A DNA stretch of 64,000 bases from Heracleum sosnowskyi. Lineage: Eukaryota > Streptophyta > Magnoliopsida > Apiales > Apiaceae. Location: the NCBI GenBank assembly GCA_030848705.1, contig CM061239.1, positions 85,480,363-85,544,362 of the forward strand, in the 5' to 3' direction. This document shows, piece after piece, positions 11,375-22,101 of the stretch. Numbering within the stretch: the stretch's first letter is position 1; every line of letters starts with the position of its first letter. Below the pieces are notes generated by a model. It was not told the DNA's origin. It did not search any database and was given only the letters and a program-made list of their open reading frames with translations. The translations under genes were made by a program, and so were the position numbers.

Positions 11375-13590
11375 AATTGATTGGGTCCGGCATACTTAAA
11401 AAACTGGCCTTTGTCAGGCAAAACAACATTTCTAACTAAAACTACTTCAACCTCTTTCACATAAGAGCGTTTCCATTTATAGCCAGCCTTAACACATTTC
11501 TGAGTAGGCTTAGGGATAAATGAATCCACTTTAATATTAGGAGGATTAGCAGTCTTAGCTTTAACATGCTTCTTACTATTAACATGTTGACGTGGAGAAG
11601 TCTTATCACTAGATACATGCTTACTATTAAAATAAGCATACATAACATTAAAAGCACAAGACATGCAATTATCCACACCACATGCTTTATGAGAAGAATT
11701 AATAATAGGCATGTTAGAACAATTGTTTTGATCCAACTTATGGATATCTGATTTAGTCTTTTTAGTTGTAGCAACTTTGACTGGAATATCAGATATGCAC
11801 TTTTTGGATTGCTCAGCTTCTAAAGCAACATCTTCTTCATGAATCTCCTCAGCAATAATGATAGAGTATTCATTCATAGGCTCTGCCTCAGACTCCTTAC
11901 AGAAGGGTGTTTTAATACCCTTAAGTATATATGGAACAACCTTCCCTTCAGATTTGAAGTTACAAGGGGAATTAATTCCAAGAAGTCCAATAGCCTCATT
12001 ATAATCATACCCTATACTGACATGATTACCAACAGCTTGCTTATTCAGAATTTCTTTAGCAGTCTTACAAGAACTGAAATAAGCATTAGCTTTGGTCTTA
12101 AGCTCACTAATCTGATCTTTGAGAATGGTTTCCAGTTGAATATAACATTTAACCCTATTCTCAAGAAAAGCAATTTTCTCAATAAGTTCATCCTGATTAA
12201 CATGCACAAGTTTCAATTCTTTTAATTCCTTTTCAAGATTTGTGTTTAAAAGATTTATTCTATCATTTTCAGTGCGTGCACAACTTATGGTGCCACCAAG
12301 ATGATAAATCATTTCAGCGTCAGTAAAGGTTACCTCTGACATGTATCTGGATGAAGTGCTTTCCTCTTTAGCCATTAAAGCAAGGTTCCCAATCTCACCT
12401 GCTTCTTCATCACTGTCAGTGTCATCCCAACTCTTTCCCTCAGCAACATAGGCCTTCCCAATCTTGTTCTTCTTGCTAGAATCAAATGTGTTTCTAGTCA
12501 CTTGCTTTGGCTTTCTGCACTCAGTAGCAAAGTGACCCAACTCATTGCAATTGTAGCATCTGATTATACTCCTGTCCACAGTTCCAGTTTTGTAGCCACC
12601 CCTTGTGCCACTTGAAGATGAAGATCCACCTCTCTGAAATCTGGGTCTGAACTTAAGATTGGGATTCCTCTTGAATCTAAACTTCCCAAATTTCCTGACT
12701 ATCAAAGCCAAGTCACCATCCTCCAGCTGATCAAGTTCTTCTAAAGAATAGAAGTCACCACCAGATTGATCAATGGATGTTAATCCATATTCAGCATCAA
12801 TAACATTCATGTGAGAACTAGAAGGTTGAACAGCCTTCACTTCCAGTCTCTGTGGGACTTCAGCAGCCAATGCAGTAGAGGTACCAACAATTTTCCCAGT
12901 TCCATACAGCTCCCTTTGTTGAATCTGCTCCAGCTCATAGGTCTTCAGCACACCATACAATCTCTCCAAAGCAATCTCATTCATATCTCTTGCTTCTCTA
13001 ATGGCAGATATTTTGTGCTCCAAATGAGGTGGTAGGGTAAGAAGGAACTTCTTGTTAATCTCCTTGTTGGTGTAGTGCTTCCCATTGAGATTCAGATCAT
13101 TGATTAATTTGTTGTATCTTTCAAAAACCTGAGAGATACCTTCACCAGGGTTTGATCTGAAATGCTCATATTGTGAAGTGAGAATTTCCAGCATATTCTC
13201 CCTAACTTCTTCTGTCCCCTCATTGATTATCTCTATGGTTCCCCAAATATGTTTGGCAGTTTCACAATTTAGGACATGATTATGCATGATAGGATCAAGA
13301 CTCTCAATAAGGATCAACTGAAGACAGGAATCCAAGGTAACATCCTCTTTCTCATCAGGAGTGTATTCCTTGGGATCTTTAGGGTACATTCTAGCAGCCC
13401 TAGTCACAACATTATTCTCAACAACTTCAGGATCAATAATCATAGGGAGTTTGGGACCACTCTTCAGCACATCCAAGTATTTAGGATTTGCAACCTTAAG
13501 AAATAGGAGCATTTTCTTCTTCCACATTGGATAATGCTCCTTGCTGAATATTGGGATTTTAACTGTCCCCACTTTCTGTGCAGTAGACAT
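11353..13590 (-). CDS. copia-1 gag (capsid/nucleocapsid), 745 aa
   Basis: The N-terminal 200 residues match the copia Gag (UBN2-type) fold that forms the particle. A CCHC zinc knuckle (CYNCNELGHFATEC) lies at about residues 343-356 after a basic, Ser/Gly-rich stretch. A long Glu/Lys-rich region near 430-500 may form a coiled coil. The ATG lies about 100 nt after the PBS on the minus strand. The stop is inside the pol frame. I saw no classical slippery heptamer at the overlap. Confidence 0.94.
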   Translation of the reverse strand: MSTAQKVGTVKIPIFSKEHYPMWKKKMLLFLKVANPKYLDVLKSGPKLPMIIDPEVVENNVVTRAARMYPKDPKEYTPDEKEDVTLDSCLQLILIESLDPIMHNHVLNCETAKHIWGTIEIINEGTEEVRENMLEILTSQYEHFRSNPGEGISQVFERYNKLINDLNLNGKHYTNKEINKKFLLTLPPHLEHKISAIREARDMNEIALERLYGVLKTYELEQIQQRELYGTGKIVGTSTALAAEVPQRLEVKAVQPSSSHMNVIDAEYGLTSIDQSGGDFYSLEELDQLEDGDLALIVRKFGKFRFKRNPNLKFRPRFQRGGSSSSSGTRGGYKTGTVDRSIIRCYNCNELGHFATECRKPKQVTRNTFDSSKKNKIGKAYVAEGKSWDDTDSDEEAGEIGNLALMAKEESTSSRYMSEVTFTDAEMIYHLGGTISCARTENDRINLLNTNLEKELKELKLVHVNQDELIEKIAFLENRVKCYIQLETILKDQISELKTKANAYFSSCKTAKEILNKQAVGNHVSIGYDYNEAIGLLGINSPCNFKSEGKVVPYILKGIKTPFCKESEAEPMNEYSIIIAEEIHEEDVALEAEQSKKCISDIPVKVATTKKTKSDIHKLDQNNCSNMPIINSSHKACGVDNCMSCAFNVMYAYFNSKHVSSDKTSPRQHVNSKKHVKAKTANPPNIKVDSFIPKPTQKCVKAGYKWKRSYVKEVEVVLVRNVVLPDKGQFFKYAGPNQFWAPKKD

Positions 13591-13681
13591 CTTTTGAGAT
13601 TTTTAGAATAAAAATAAAAAATCAGAGTTAAGAAAAAAAATCTCAAACAATTGGATCTTTGATTAGTATATCAATCAAAAG

Positions 13682-13693
13682 GCTCTGATGCCA
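13682..13693 (-). other. copia-1 primer-binding site (initiator Met tRNA)
   Basis: On the minus strand it reads TGGCATCAGAGC, two bases inside the 5' LTR. It differs by one base from the standard plant copia PBS TGGTATCAGAGC found in copia-2 and copia-5. The rest of the short leader up to gag shows nothing else. Confidence 0.9.
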
Positions 13694-13695
13694 AT

Positions 13696-14999
13696 TGTTA
13701 GGTCCTGATAAGTTTGTAGAAGGGGGGTTGAATACAAACTATACCGTTTTATCGAATTTGTCCTTTAAATGATTTAACTGTTTAGAACAAATTAATGCGG
13801 AATAAAAACTGAAACAATATTCAAGTTAAATAGAAACTCTATTAAACTTGAGAGGTGTTACAATTTTGATCACTGATTACAAAGAACTTAATAAAACAAA
13901 TCTAGAATAAATTCGACATGAATTTATCTATTTTTGTAATAAAAAGGATCGAATACTAAAAAGTAGTTCGATATAAAATCTAGGGATTATGATCCGCTAG
14001 TAAGTCAAAGCAGTACAAGAGATACAATTCTTATGGATTAAATGTTAAGAACAATCAAGAATTAATATCCTACAGAAATTTAGAGCTTGACAGTTGAAGA
14101 AGTAATGAAGAGGAATGTAATGTTTTTGTCTGTCTTTACTTCTGTCTGTTTTCCGTGTATTATGAAATGTCAACTGCCTCTTTCCTTTATACAATTCACT
14201 TGTCCTTTGTTTCACACGCGCCAATCCACTAGCAGTTTGTAATAGGAAGACTTGCTGAAAAACATTTCTTTTTGCCTTGGAAGATAATCGGGAAGACAAG
14301 CATTTGTACTAAGAAGACATTCGGGAAGACAAGGGAATGGCCTAGGAAGACTTTCGGGAAGACTTACTTGTGAGTCTTCCTAGTTCATTTGTCTAAGTCT
14401 TCCTAGTTCAAACCTAAGTCTTCCAAGTTCATTTTTATTCTAATTTAAATAATTAACTAAATAAATTATGTATTAATTTAATTCTTTGCAGAATTAAATT
14501 AATAAATAATATACTTAATAATATTAATTATTTATAAGAGAATAAATAGAATTAGTTGACTTCTCAATTAATACTAGAATCACTTAAAACTTAGATAAAT
14601 AACAAACACAATAGTACGTTGACACTCGATGTACTGTCTGGTTCATGAGTGACTAACGACAATGTCTGTTCTTTATCTATTTAACTTTAAGTAGTGATTC
14701 ACTACCTTCTCATTCAAGAACTCCGTAATCAGTATCTTTTTCTGTCACCACTTGAAATCTCTGTCACTTTAATAAATCCACTGAGCTTGAATACTTCATT
14801 GAGGCTTGATCAATAAATTGAGCTTCTTTCAATGTAGAATCACTTCAAGTCTGTAGATGACTTTAATCTTCAATCTTTGACAGATATAACCTTCTGAGAT
14901 TCCTGTTACATCTGATTTTTATTATTTACTTATTACATCTTAATTAAAGTTGAGTAGAATCCTCGGTGTTTACAAATAGGCCTGGACATATGCCTTTCA
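13696..14999 (-). repeat. copia-1 5' LTR
   Basis: This 1304-bp partner of the left LTR drives the element and runs TG...CA. It holds the same GGAAGAC cluster (about 14247-14430). An 84-codon frame occurs in both LTRs but spans the TATA box, so I do not call it a gene. Confidence 0.96.
14184..14191 (-). promoter_or_regulatory. TATA box of the copia-1 5' LTR
   Basis: TATAAAGG on the minus strand is conserved in both LTRs. The GGAAGAC cluster starts roughly 55 bp upstream. Transcription would start about 30 bp further down. It is predicted from sequence only. Confidence 0.65.
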
Positions 15000-15004
15000 A
15001 GATA
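15000..15004. repeat. Target-site duplication of copia-1, right copy (AGATA)
   Basis: These five bases match 1793-1797. Removing the element and one copy restores the gypsy-1 reading frame. Confidence 0.95.
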
Positions 15005-17886
15005 TTCCAGTCGTAAATGAGTTTCCAGATGTTTTTCCGGAAGAATTACCAGGTTTACCTCCAGATAGAGAGATTGAATTTGCGATAGACTTAGTACCAG
15101 GCGCGGAGCCAGTATCTAAGGCCCCTTACAGAATGGCACCAGTGGAGATGAAGGAATTGGCTGATCAACTGCAAGATTTGCTAGAAAAAGGAATTATTAG
15201 ACCCAGCGTTTCACCGTGGGGAGCACCAGTACTGTTTGTCAAGAAAAAGGATGGAAGCATGAGATTGTGTATAGACTATCGGGAGTTGAACAAGCTGACC
15301 ATTAAGAACAAGTATCCGTTACCTCGAATAGATGATCTGTTTGACCACCTGAAAGGAGCGGTACATTTTTCGAAGATTGACCTACGGTCAGGATATCACC
15401 AATTGAAGATTAGACCAGACGACATACCGAAGACAACCTTTCGAACAAGGTATGGGCACTATGAATTCTTAGTAATGGCGTTTGGACTAACGAATGCACC
15501 CGCAGTTTTTATGGACCTAATGAACAGGATTTTCAAGAGATATTTGGACAAGTTTGTAGTGGAATTCATCGACAACATCTTGATATACTCAAGGACAGAA
15601 GAAGAGCATGCAGACCAGTTGCGAATTGTGTTAGAAACGTTGAGACAAGAAAGACTATACGCGAAGTTTTCCAAGTGTGAATTATGGTTGAAAGAAGTTC
15701 ATTTCTTAGGACACGTGGTGAGCAGCGAAGGCATTAAAGTGGACCCAGCAAAGATAGAGGCAGTGAAAGATTGGGAGAGACCAAGGACACCGACTGAAGT
15801 CAGAAGTTTCTTGGGATTAGCCGGATACTACCGGAGATTTGTGCAAGATTTTGCGAAGATAGCTACTCCAATGACCAAGCTGACAAGGAAAAGCGAGCGA
15901 TTCATATGGAACGATAAATGCGAAGAAGGCTTCCAAGAGTTAAAGAAAAGACTAACTACGACACCGGTATTGATGCTACCAGACGATCAAGGTCATTTCG
16001 TAATCTATAGTGATGCGTCGTACAAAGGATTGGGATGCGTACTTATGCAACATGACAAGGTGATTGCTTATGCGTCAAGACAGTTGAGACCCCACGAACA
16101 GAAGTACCCTACACATGATTTGGAGTTAGTAGCTATTGTGTTTGCTTTAAAGATATGGAGACACTACTTGTATGGAGAGAGATGTGAAATTTACACCGAT
16201 CACAAAAGTTTGAAGTATATCTTTACTCAGAAAGAGCTGAACATGAGGCAACGAAGATGGTTAGAACTAATCAAGGACTACGACGTTTCTATCAACTATC
16301 ATCCCGGCAAGGCAAATGTGGTAGCAGATGCATTGAGCAGAAAAGAGAGATTAAATACACTGACGATGACCAAAGAGTTATACAAGGAATTTGAGAAGTT
16401 AGAAATCGAAGTAATTAATCCGAAGGACGCGACGGAAATGATTTATGCCATGACGTTTCAACCTGAATTGTTGGAGAAGATACGGAAGTGCCAAGAGCAA
16501 GTTATGAATGATGATGTGAGTAAAATGACAGGTGAGGAAATATGTAGCCAACCGGACGACAAAGGGATCTTGAGATTTGCTTCTCGGATATGGATACCTA
16601 ACGTAGCGGAACTGAAAAGTGAGATTTTGCACGGAGCACATAACTCGAAGTATTCAATTCATCCAGGGAGTACGAAGATGTATCAAGATCTTAAGACAAA
16701 CTTTTGGTGGCCAGATATGAAGAGAGAGATTGCGGAATGGGTAAGTAAATGCTTTACGTGTCTAAGAGTTAAGGCGGAACATCAGAGACCAAGTGGATTA
16801 CTTCAACCATTGGAAATTCCCGAATGGAAGTGGGAACACATTGCGATGGACTTTGTAGTAGGATTGCCTAGAACAAAAGCTAACCATGATGCCATCTGGG
16901 TTATCGTGGATCGATTGACGAAATCTGCGCATTTCCTTCCGATTAACGAGAGATTCTCGCTAGATAAGTTAGTTCATATTTACGTAAAAGAAATCGTAGT
17001 ACGACATGGAGTTCCAGTATCGATAGTGTCTGATAGAGACCCTCGATTCAATTCAAGATTTTGGAAAAGTTTTCAAGAGTGTTTAGGCACCGAGTTGAGA
17101 ATGAGTACGGCTTATCACCCGCAGACGGACGGTCAAAGCGAAAGGACAATTCAGACTATTGAAGATATGCTTAGGACATGTGCACTTGACTTTGAAGGCA
17201 GTTGGGACGATCATCTACCCTTGGTGGAATTTTCATATAATAATAGTTTTCATGCGAGCATCGGAATGCCACCTTACGAAGCTTTGTATGGACGAAAGTG
17301 TCGATCTCCAGTATATTGGGAAGAAGTTGGTGAACGGAAAATGATAGGACCAGAACTAGTGCAACGAACAAAGGAAGTGGTTCAACTGATTCAGAGAAGA
17401 TTGATAACAGCTCAAGACCGACAGAAAAAGTATGCGGATCTAGCCAGAAAGGATGTGGGATTCGAAGAAGGAGAGCAGGTGTTACTAAAGGTTTCACCAT
17501 GGAAAGGATTAGTTAGGTTTGGAAAGAAAGGGAAGTTGAGTCCGAGATATGTTGGGCCGTTTGAGATTTTGAAGAAGGTGGGCGAGGTAGCTTACGAGTT
17601 GGCATTGCCACCGCATATGCAGCACGTTCATAATGTATTTCATGTATCTATGCTTAAGAGGTATCGACCAGATTCGAATCATGTAGTAGAGTATGAACCC
17701 ATAGAGGTCCAGGCAGATTTATCATATGTAGAATGACCGATTCAGATATTGGATCGTAAGGAGAAAGTACTAAGGAATAAGACAGTAGCGTTAGTGAGAG
17801 TTTTGTGGAGGAATCCTAAAGTAGAAGAGTCTACCTGGGAGTTAGAGAATGAGATGTTAGAGAAGTATCCCCAGTTGTTTCCTTGA
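15005..17886 (+). pseudogene. gypsy-1 pol (RT, RNase H, integrase, chromodomain-like tail)
   Basis: Numbering is from Met 15133; the frame is already open from 15005. RT carries the usual gypsy motifs, but its active-site motif reads FIDN instead of FIDD: the second catalytic Asp (residue 148, codon 15574-15576) is Asn. RNase H (first Asp near 293), the integrase HHCC finger (about 500-545) and the catalytic D, D and E (about 572, 632 and 668) look intact. A TGA at 17734-17736 ends the frame. The same frame then continues for about 50 codons into a chromodomain-like tail that ends at 17886. Chromodomains target insertion to marked chromatin. Both changes point to a dead element. Confidence 0.93.
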
Positions 17887-17910
17887 TCTGATTCTGAGGA
17901 CAGAATCCTA

Positions 17911-17925
17911 TTAAGGGGGGAAGGA
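17911..17925 (+). other. gypsy-1 polypurine tract
   Basis: TTAAGGGGGGAAGGA directly precedes the TG of the 3' LTR. Confidence 0.88.
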
Positions 17926-18503
17926 TGTAATATCCGTGAATTTTATTATTTGATTAAATGATATATTTAATCTAAAATATTTATTTTGGAATATTGGAAT
18001 ATTATTATATGATATTTAGTGTGTGATTATGTGCTAAATGGTGAGTCAGAAGCCCCTTTCGAAAATTTCGTCATTTGGAATTTTCTTCAAATTTGAGCCG
18101 TTTTGATAATTCAAGGGCCCCGTTGAAATTTCGTACATTCATTTTTAATTCTTCGTCTTTCATATTCGAATCGTTATCGAAAGGGTTATGGGATTCTATT
18201 TAACCCTACCTATTTGATTCTGCAAATAAATTTCAATTTTTGATCCGAAAAAGGAAAAATCGTTCCGAACCCTAATTGCTTAAGGGGACGGATTTGTCGT
18301 TCTATATCAATATTGAAGTTGTTATAGCCCTAGTATTCTTGAGCATTAGTTACATAATGATATATATCAATTTGGATGATCATCAACCTTTTTAACCCCT
18401 TATTTTTCGTAAAACGTGTTTTTGACCTAATTAGGGTTTTTAAACGATCTAACGAATCAATATCGATCCAAAAATGTTATTTGGGGTATTATTTTTCCAG
18501 AAA

Positions 18504-18512
18504 TATAAAAAG
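18504..18512 (+). promoter_or_regulatory. Candidate TATA box of the gypsy-1 LTR
   Basis: TATAAAAAG lies about 580 bp into the LTR and about 200 bp upstream of a strong splice donor. Start of transcription is expected near 18540. Confidence 0.55.
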
Positions 18513-18710
18513 ACAAATCAGACTTCATAACTCATAGCAAATCTGCAGCAATTATTCATAAAATCCGAAATTCCCAAAAAATTATTTTTGTGTTCTTGAT
18601 CTTCCATCAATTCGTTCTAAGGGTTATTGAAGTCCAAATTTGAAGTTCTTATACTCAAATCAAAGCTCCAAAAATCTAGTTTCAGAATCTTCCAACCTCA
18701 TCATCATCTG

Positions 18711-20897
18711 GTAAGTATTCGATTTTATATTGATTTTACAAGTTTCGAATTATAATTAGGGTTCTTGATTCGATTTGGGGATTTTCAATCTGTTGATTCT
18801 CCGTTCAATTGGTTGCTTCTAACATGTTCCTAGGGTTCTAATTAGCAAGAATCCATAGTTTAATTTCATGTTTGAGTCGAATTTTTACGGGTTTTGATTT
18901 CGGGTTTTGACCCGATTTCTTCTTTCAATTCGTACGTTCTTGATATTGATCTGACATTGTTTTTGATAAAGGGCTTTTATTGTGTGAGTTATAAGCTTCA
19001 TTTTGGTATATTAATCTTTGAGTTTCATGTACGGAATAGGTAGATCGGGTTTCCGGCCGAGGTCGTCGCCGGAGAATTCTTTGAACGGATTCTGGGCATG
19101 ATTCCGGCTAGAGACAGATGTTTTGATGTGTGGGTTTTGTTTGGCTTCAAAAGGCGAACAAAAGCCCTCTGGTTTGATTTATGTTTGGACGGAATCGAAG
19201 AATTCCGGTGGCCGGAGACCGGCCGGATTCTGGAAAACCCAGAATCCGGTGGGTTGTTCTTGGCGACCCGGAATTGTTCTTCCCGACCCGTTTACCCGAT
19301 TTTCGACCCGGTTTCAATCTTCAAAACCCTAATTCATTTTCAGAAAACTGTTTTTGAATTTTATTTTTAAATTTAATTCGAAAATAGTTTAAAAACTTTA
19401 AAAATTCATATTTTATTTTAAAAATAGATTTTTAATATCAGAAAAATTCTGATAAATTATATTTATTATTTTAAACCCGAAAATTGATTAAACTTAATTG
19501 ATTTTAATTATTTTTAATTAATAATTAATTTATTAATTAATTGGTTATTTAATTAATCGATTAATTCTTAAAAATTAATTATTAATTAGATTTAATTAAT
19601 TAAAAATTCAGTTTAATTATTTTCACCCCTGTTTTATTATTTAAAAATAGTTTGAGTATTTAAAGAGTGTCAATTAATTTTATTAATTGATTTATTTTGC
19701 ATTAAATGTTTATATTGGATTTAAAAATCCGATTTTTGATTTAAAAATTAATCGTGACTTATCTAAAATTCAAATAAGTTTCGTGTGATGTTTTAAAAAT
19801 GTTTATAAGTGCTATATGGTTCATATTAATTGTGTGTTGTGTTTTATAGTCTGTATATGCCCGTACTAGGGCAAATATCTGAATTTTAAATATCGTAAAT
19901 TATACCGGACGTCCGATACGTAACCGGTTACTTGTTTAAATGTGATTATTGGTTGAATAAGTGTCGAGAGTAGAACGAGAATAGTTAGACTTATTGTGAT
20001 GAGTTGTTTAATTATAGAATCGAGTTCCCGGAGCAAGGGAAAGGGAAAAGTAGAGTGAGCAGAGTCGATCCGACAGCAGCTTAGACCAGGCAAGTATCTG
20101 TGCCTTTACTTGTGATAAAATTTATTACTGTCTTGATTACTTGAATACCGTTATCCCCAGAACAATTCAAATTATCAATCTTTCAACCGCATTTGGACAA
20201 CTGATTCCATTTCCTTAGAGATTCTTGATTCTTTGATTTGATCTGCATCGGAAACCCTTATTTCCAATTCACTTGATTATTGTTTACCACCTATTGTTAT
20301 TGTTTATCATCCTTTAATTATCATTGACAACCATTGATTATTTGACTTCTATCTTGACTATTGATTACGGTCATTGATTATCGACTACCAATATTGATTC
20401 CCTTATTGAATGAGTACACCGTACCATTGAAATTACTCCATGATTATTTCTCAATCTTCATTTGATACTGAACAGTTGAAGCTCTTTTGCAATTACTATA
20501 CATTCAGTTTATCTTATTGAGCATGTTATTGTTTATACCCTATTATAGATTTGGCATGTGTTTTCAAAAATGGACCAGTAATTGGTCGGGCCATATTCAT
20601 GGTCAGAATAACTTAAGGCCCAAATTGGCCTAGGATCCAGTAGAGGACTATGTCATGAGCTAGTCCGGGGTTGATACGTGGCTGGCCAGCAGCACAACCT
20701 TTGATTTGAATAAAATGTATAAGCCAAATTCTAATTCTTTTCTTCAATTGTTATTGATACAAAGCATGTGTTAGATAAATATTGTTGATTCTGATATCAT
20801 AAATTCATATCCTTACAACTGTGATAGAAATGATTCATTGATGTTTGCTGAGCAATTTTGGCTCACTCTTTCTTGTTGTTTTCTAACCCTATTCCAG
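18711..20897 (+). other. Candidate intron inside the gypsy-1 LTR
   Basis: The donor CTG|GTAAGT is near consensus. The acceptor is TTTTCTAACCCTATTCCAG, with a CTAAC branch-like site and a pyrimidine tract. The 2187-bp span would remove most of R-U5 from the leader. A GCTCA-armed hairpin lies just upstream of the acceptor, and related gypsy LTRs here have similar arrangements. It is unproven. Confidence 0.4.
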
Positions 20898-21224
20898 TGA
20901 AGCGAGAGTATGAGTCGGCATAGCGTGATCGATAGTTCACCAGCAGCCAGGAGAGCCCCTCGAGTCATTGTCATTGGCAGGGTAGTTGTTTTGCTTTTCT
21001 AGATTAGATGTCTAGATTTGAACTTTGGTTGTGATGTAATAACTCTGATAAAACTGGTATTGTATTAATAAAAGATTGTAGTAGCTTGTGTTCATTGCCA
21101 TAATCTGGATGCGGTCTTGGTCAAGGGGTATTTGTGTCTTTATATATATTATGCATGTGTTAAATAGTATTCCGTTGGTCGGATGACTCCTCAAATCTGT
21201 ACCCCGGGTTTGGAGGGCGTCACA

Positions 21225-21956
21225 ATACTTTTCCCATGAAATATCAACATGTCTTTTTGTTGGAGAGTCCTGTGCTGGAGAGTCTGAAATAGTAACCACT
21301 TGACTTGGTGCAGCATCAGGAATACTAACATCAGGATTTGCTTGAGCAGCTGAACTTGATTGCTCATTAAGAATAGAAGTGTCCTGTACATCAGTATCCT
21401 GCTTCTTTTCGAAAGGAATATGATACCTGCCCTTAGATAATTTCCTTTTCTTCTGTGGCTTTGATGATGGTACCACAGCTTCAATAGCAGTATCAGCAAC
21501 TTCCTTATTCACATTCATTATAGAGGATATAGGTAAATCATCCTCTGAATCAGTCTCATCCCTGAGCACTAACTTCCTTTTAACAGAAACAGCCTCAACA
21601 CCCTTAGCAGCTTTCTTCACCAGGACCCCTTGTACACCCCCTTGTAACTTCTTTTTAGTGAGTGGTGTAGAGGAAAAATCCTTTGAACCTGATTGCCTTC
21701 CTAACACATCAGTTCTAGCTGATTTCTTTGATTTTACAACTAAAGTCTTGTGAGAGACATTAGAGGTGGCTTTTGACTGTTTGGACTGTTTGGGATGAAT
21801 GCTTGGGTTAGGAACAAGGTGTGATTGTCCTTGCCGCATAGCATGAGAAAGTAATCCATAACAAGTAGGCATTTTCTGATGTAAGAAAAACCTAACCTCA
21901 TCAGGAATAAAAGCATTTCCAATAAAACCATTTGCCTTAAAACCTCTGGTTTTCAC
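21225..21956 (-). pseudogene. copia-2 ORF2 fragment
   Basis: This is the middle of the extra ORF. It is Lys/Arg- and Ser-rich with several basic clusters that could act as nuclear localisation signals (for example PQKKRKLSKGR), and an acidic patch. It begins only about 145 nt after the pol stop, so much of the folded N-terminal part seen in copia-1 seems to be missing. It is cut at its left end by gypsy-1; sequence beyond that point in the same frame is gypsy LTR. Confidence 0.7.
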
Positions 21957-22101
21957 ACCAGCTTCAGAATCTATGAAACAGGATTGACTAGTTGACTTCC
22001 CTGTAGAATAGAGTCCTATCAGGATTTGATCAAAAATACATACCTTTCTGAATGACCATCAGGATTTGATAGTCATCAGGATTTCTTCTCTGTAGCTTTT
22101 C

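Larger units (their letters stand above)
1798..14999 (-). mobile_element. copia-1: complete, apparently young Sirevirus-like Ty1/copia element
   Basis: On the minus strand the order is 5' LTR, PBS, gag, pol, a noncoding spacer, ORF2, PPT and 3' LTR. Both LTRs run TG...CA, a 5-bp TSD flanks the element, and all three reading frames are open with every catalytic motif I looked for. Hand alignment of the two LTRs gives 8 substitutions and one single-base indel over about 1.3 kb. The extra ORF after pol and the methionine-tRNA PBS fit the Sirevirus (SIRE/Maximus) lineage. Confidence 0.96.
1..21224 (+). mobile_element. gypsy-1: Tekay/Del-like Ty3/gypsy chromovirus, split by copia-1
   Basis: The order is gag, protease, RT, RNase H, integrase, chromodomain-like tail, PPT and a 3.3-kb 3' LTR. 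That order and the motifs place it with plant chromodomain gypsy elements; the Tekay/Del label is inferred from the long LTR and the integrase tail. The 5' LTR and PBS lie left of the window. The body is interrupted by copia-1, and the reading frame resumes exactly across that insertion. On the right it stops inside ORF2 of copia-2, and ATACT follows as the presumed right TSD copy; its partner is outside the window. Nonsense codons and a catalytic substitution suggest it is no longer autonomous. Confidence 0.92.
17926..21224 (+). repeat. gypsy-1 3' LTR (3.3 kb)
   Basis: It starts TGTAATATCC after the PPT and ends GGGCGTCACA where copia-2 ORF2 resumes. It contains a TATA box, a strong GTAAGT donor, a CpG-rich block with repeated CCGG words (about 19045-19320), a very AT-rich block (19370-19700) and a pyrimidine-rich CAG acceptor near the end. 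Short open frames in the CpG-rich block have no gene-like features. Confidence 0.88.

Noticed and set aside
19098..19370. Frames in the CpG-rich block of the gypsy-1 LTR
   Set aside because: They are short and overlap in two frames, inside an LTR. Composition, not selection, explains them.
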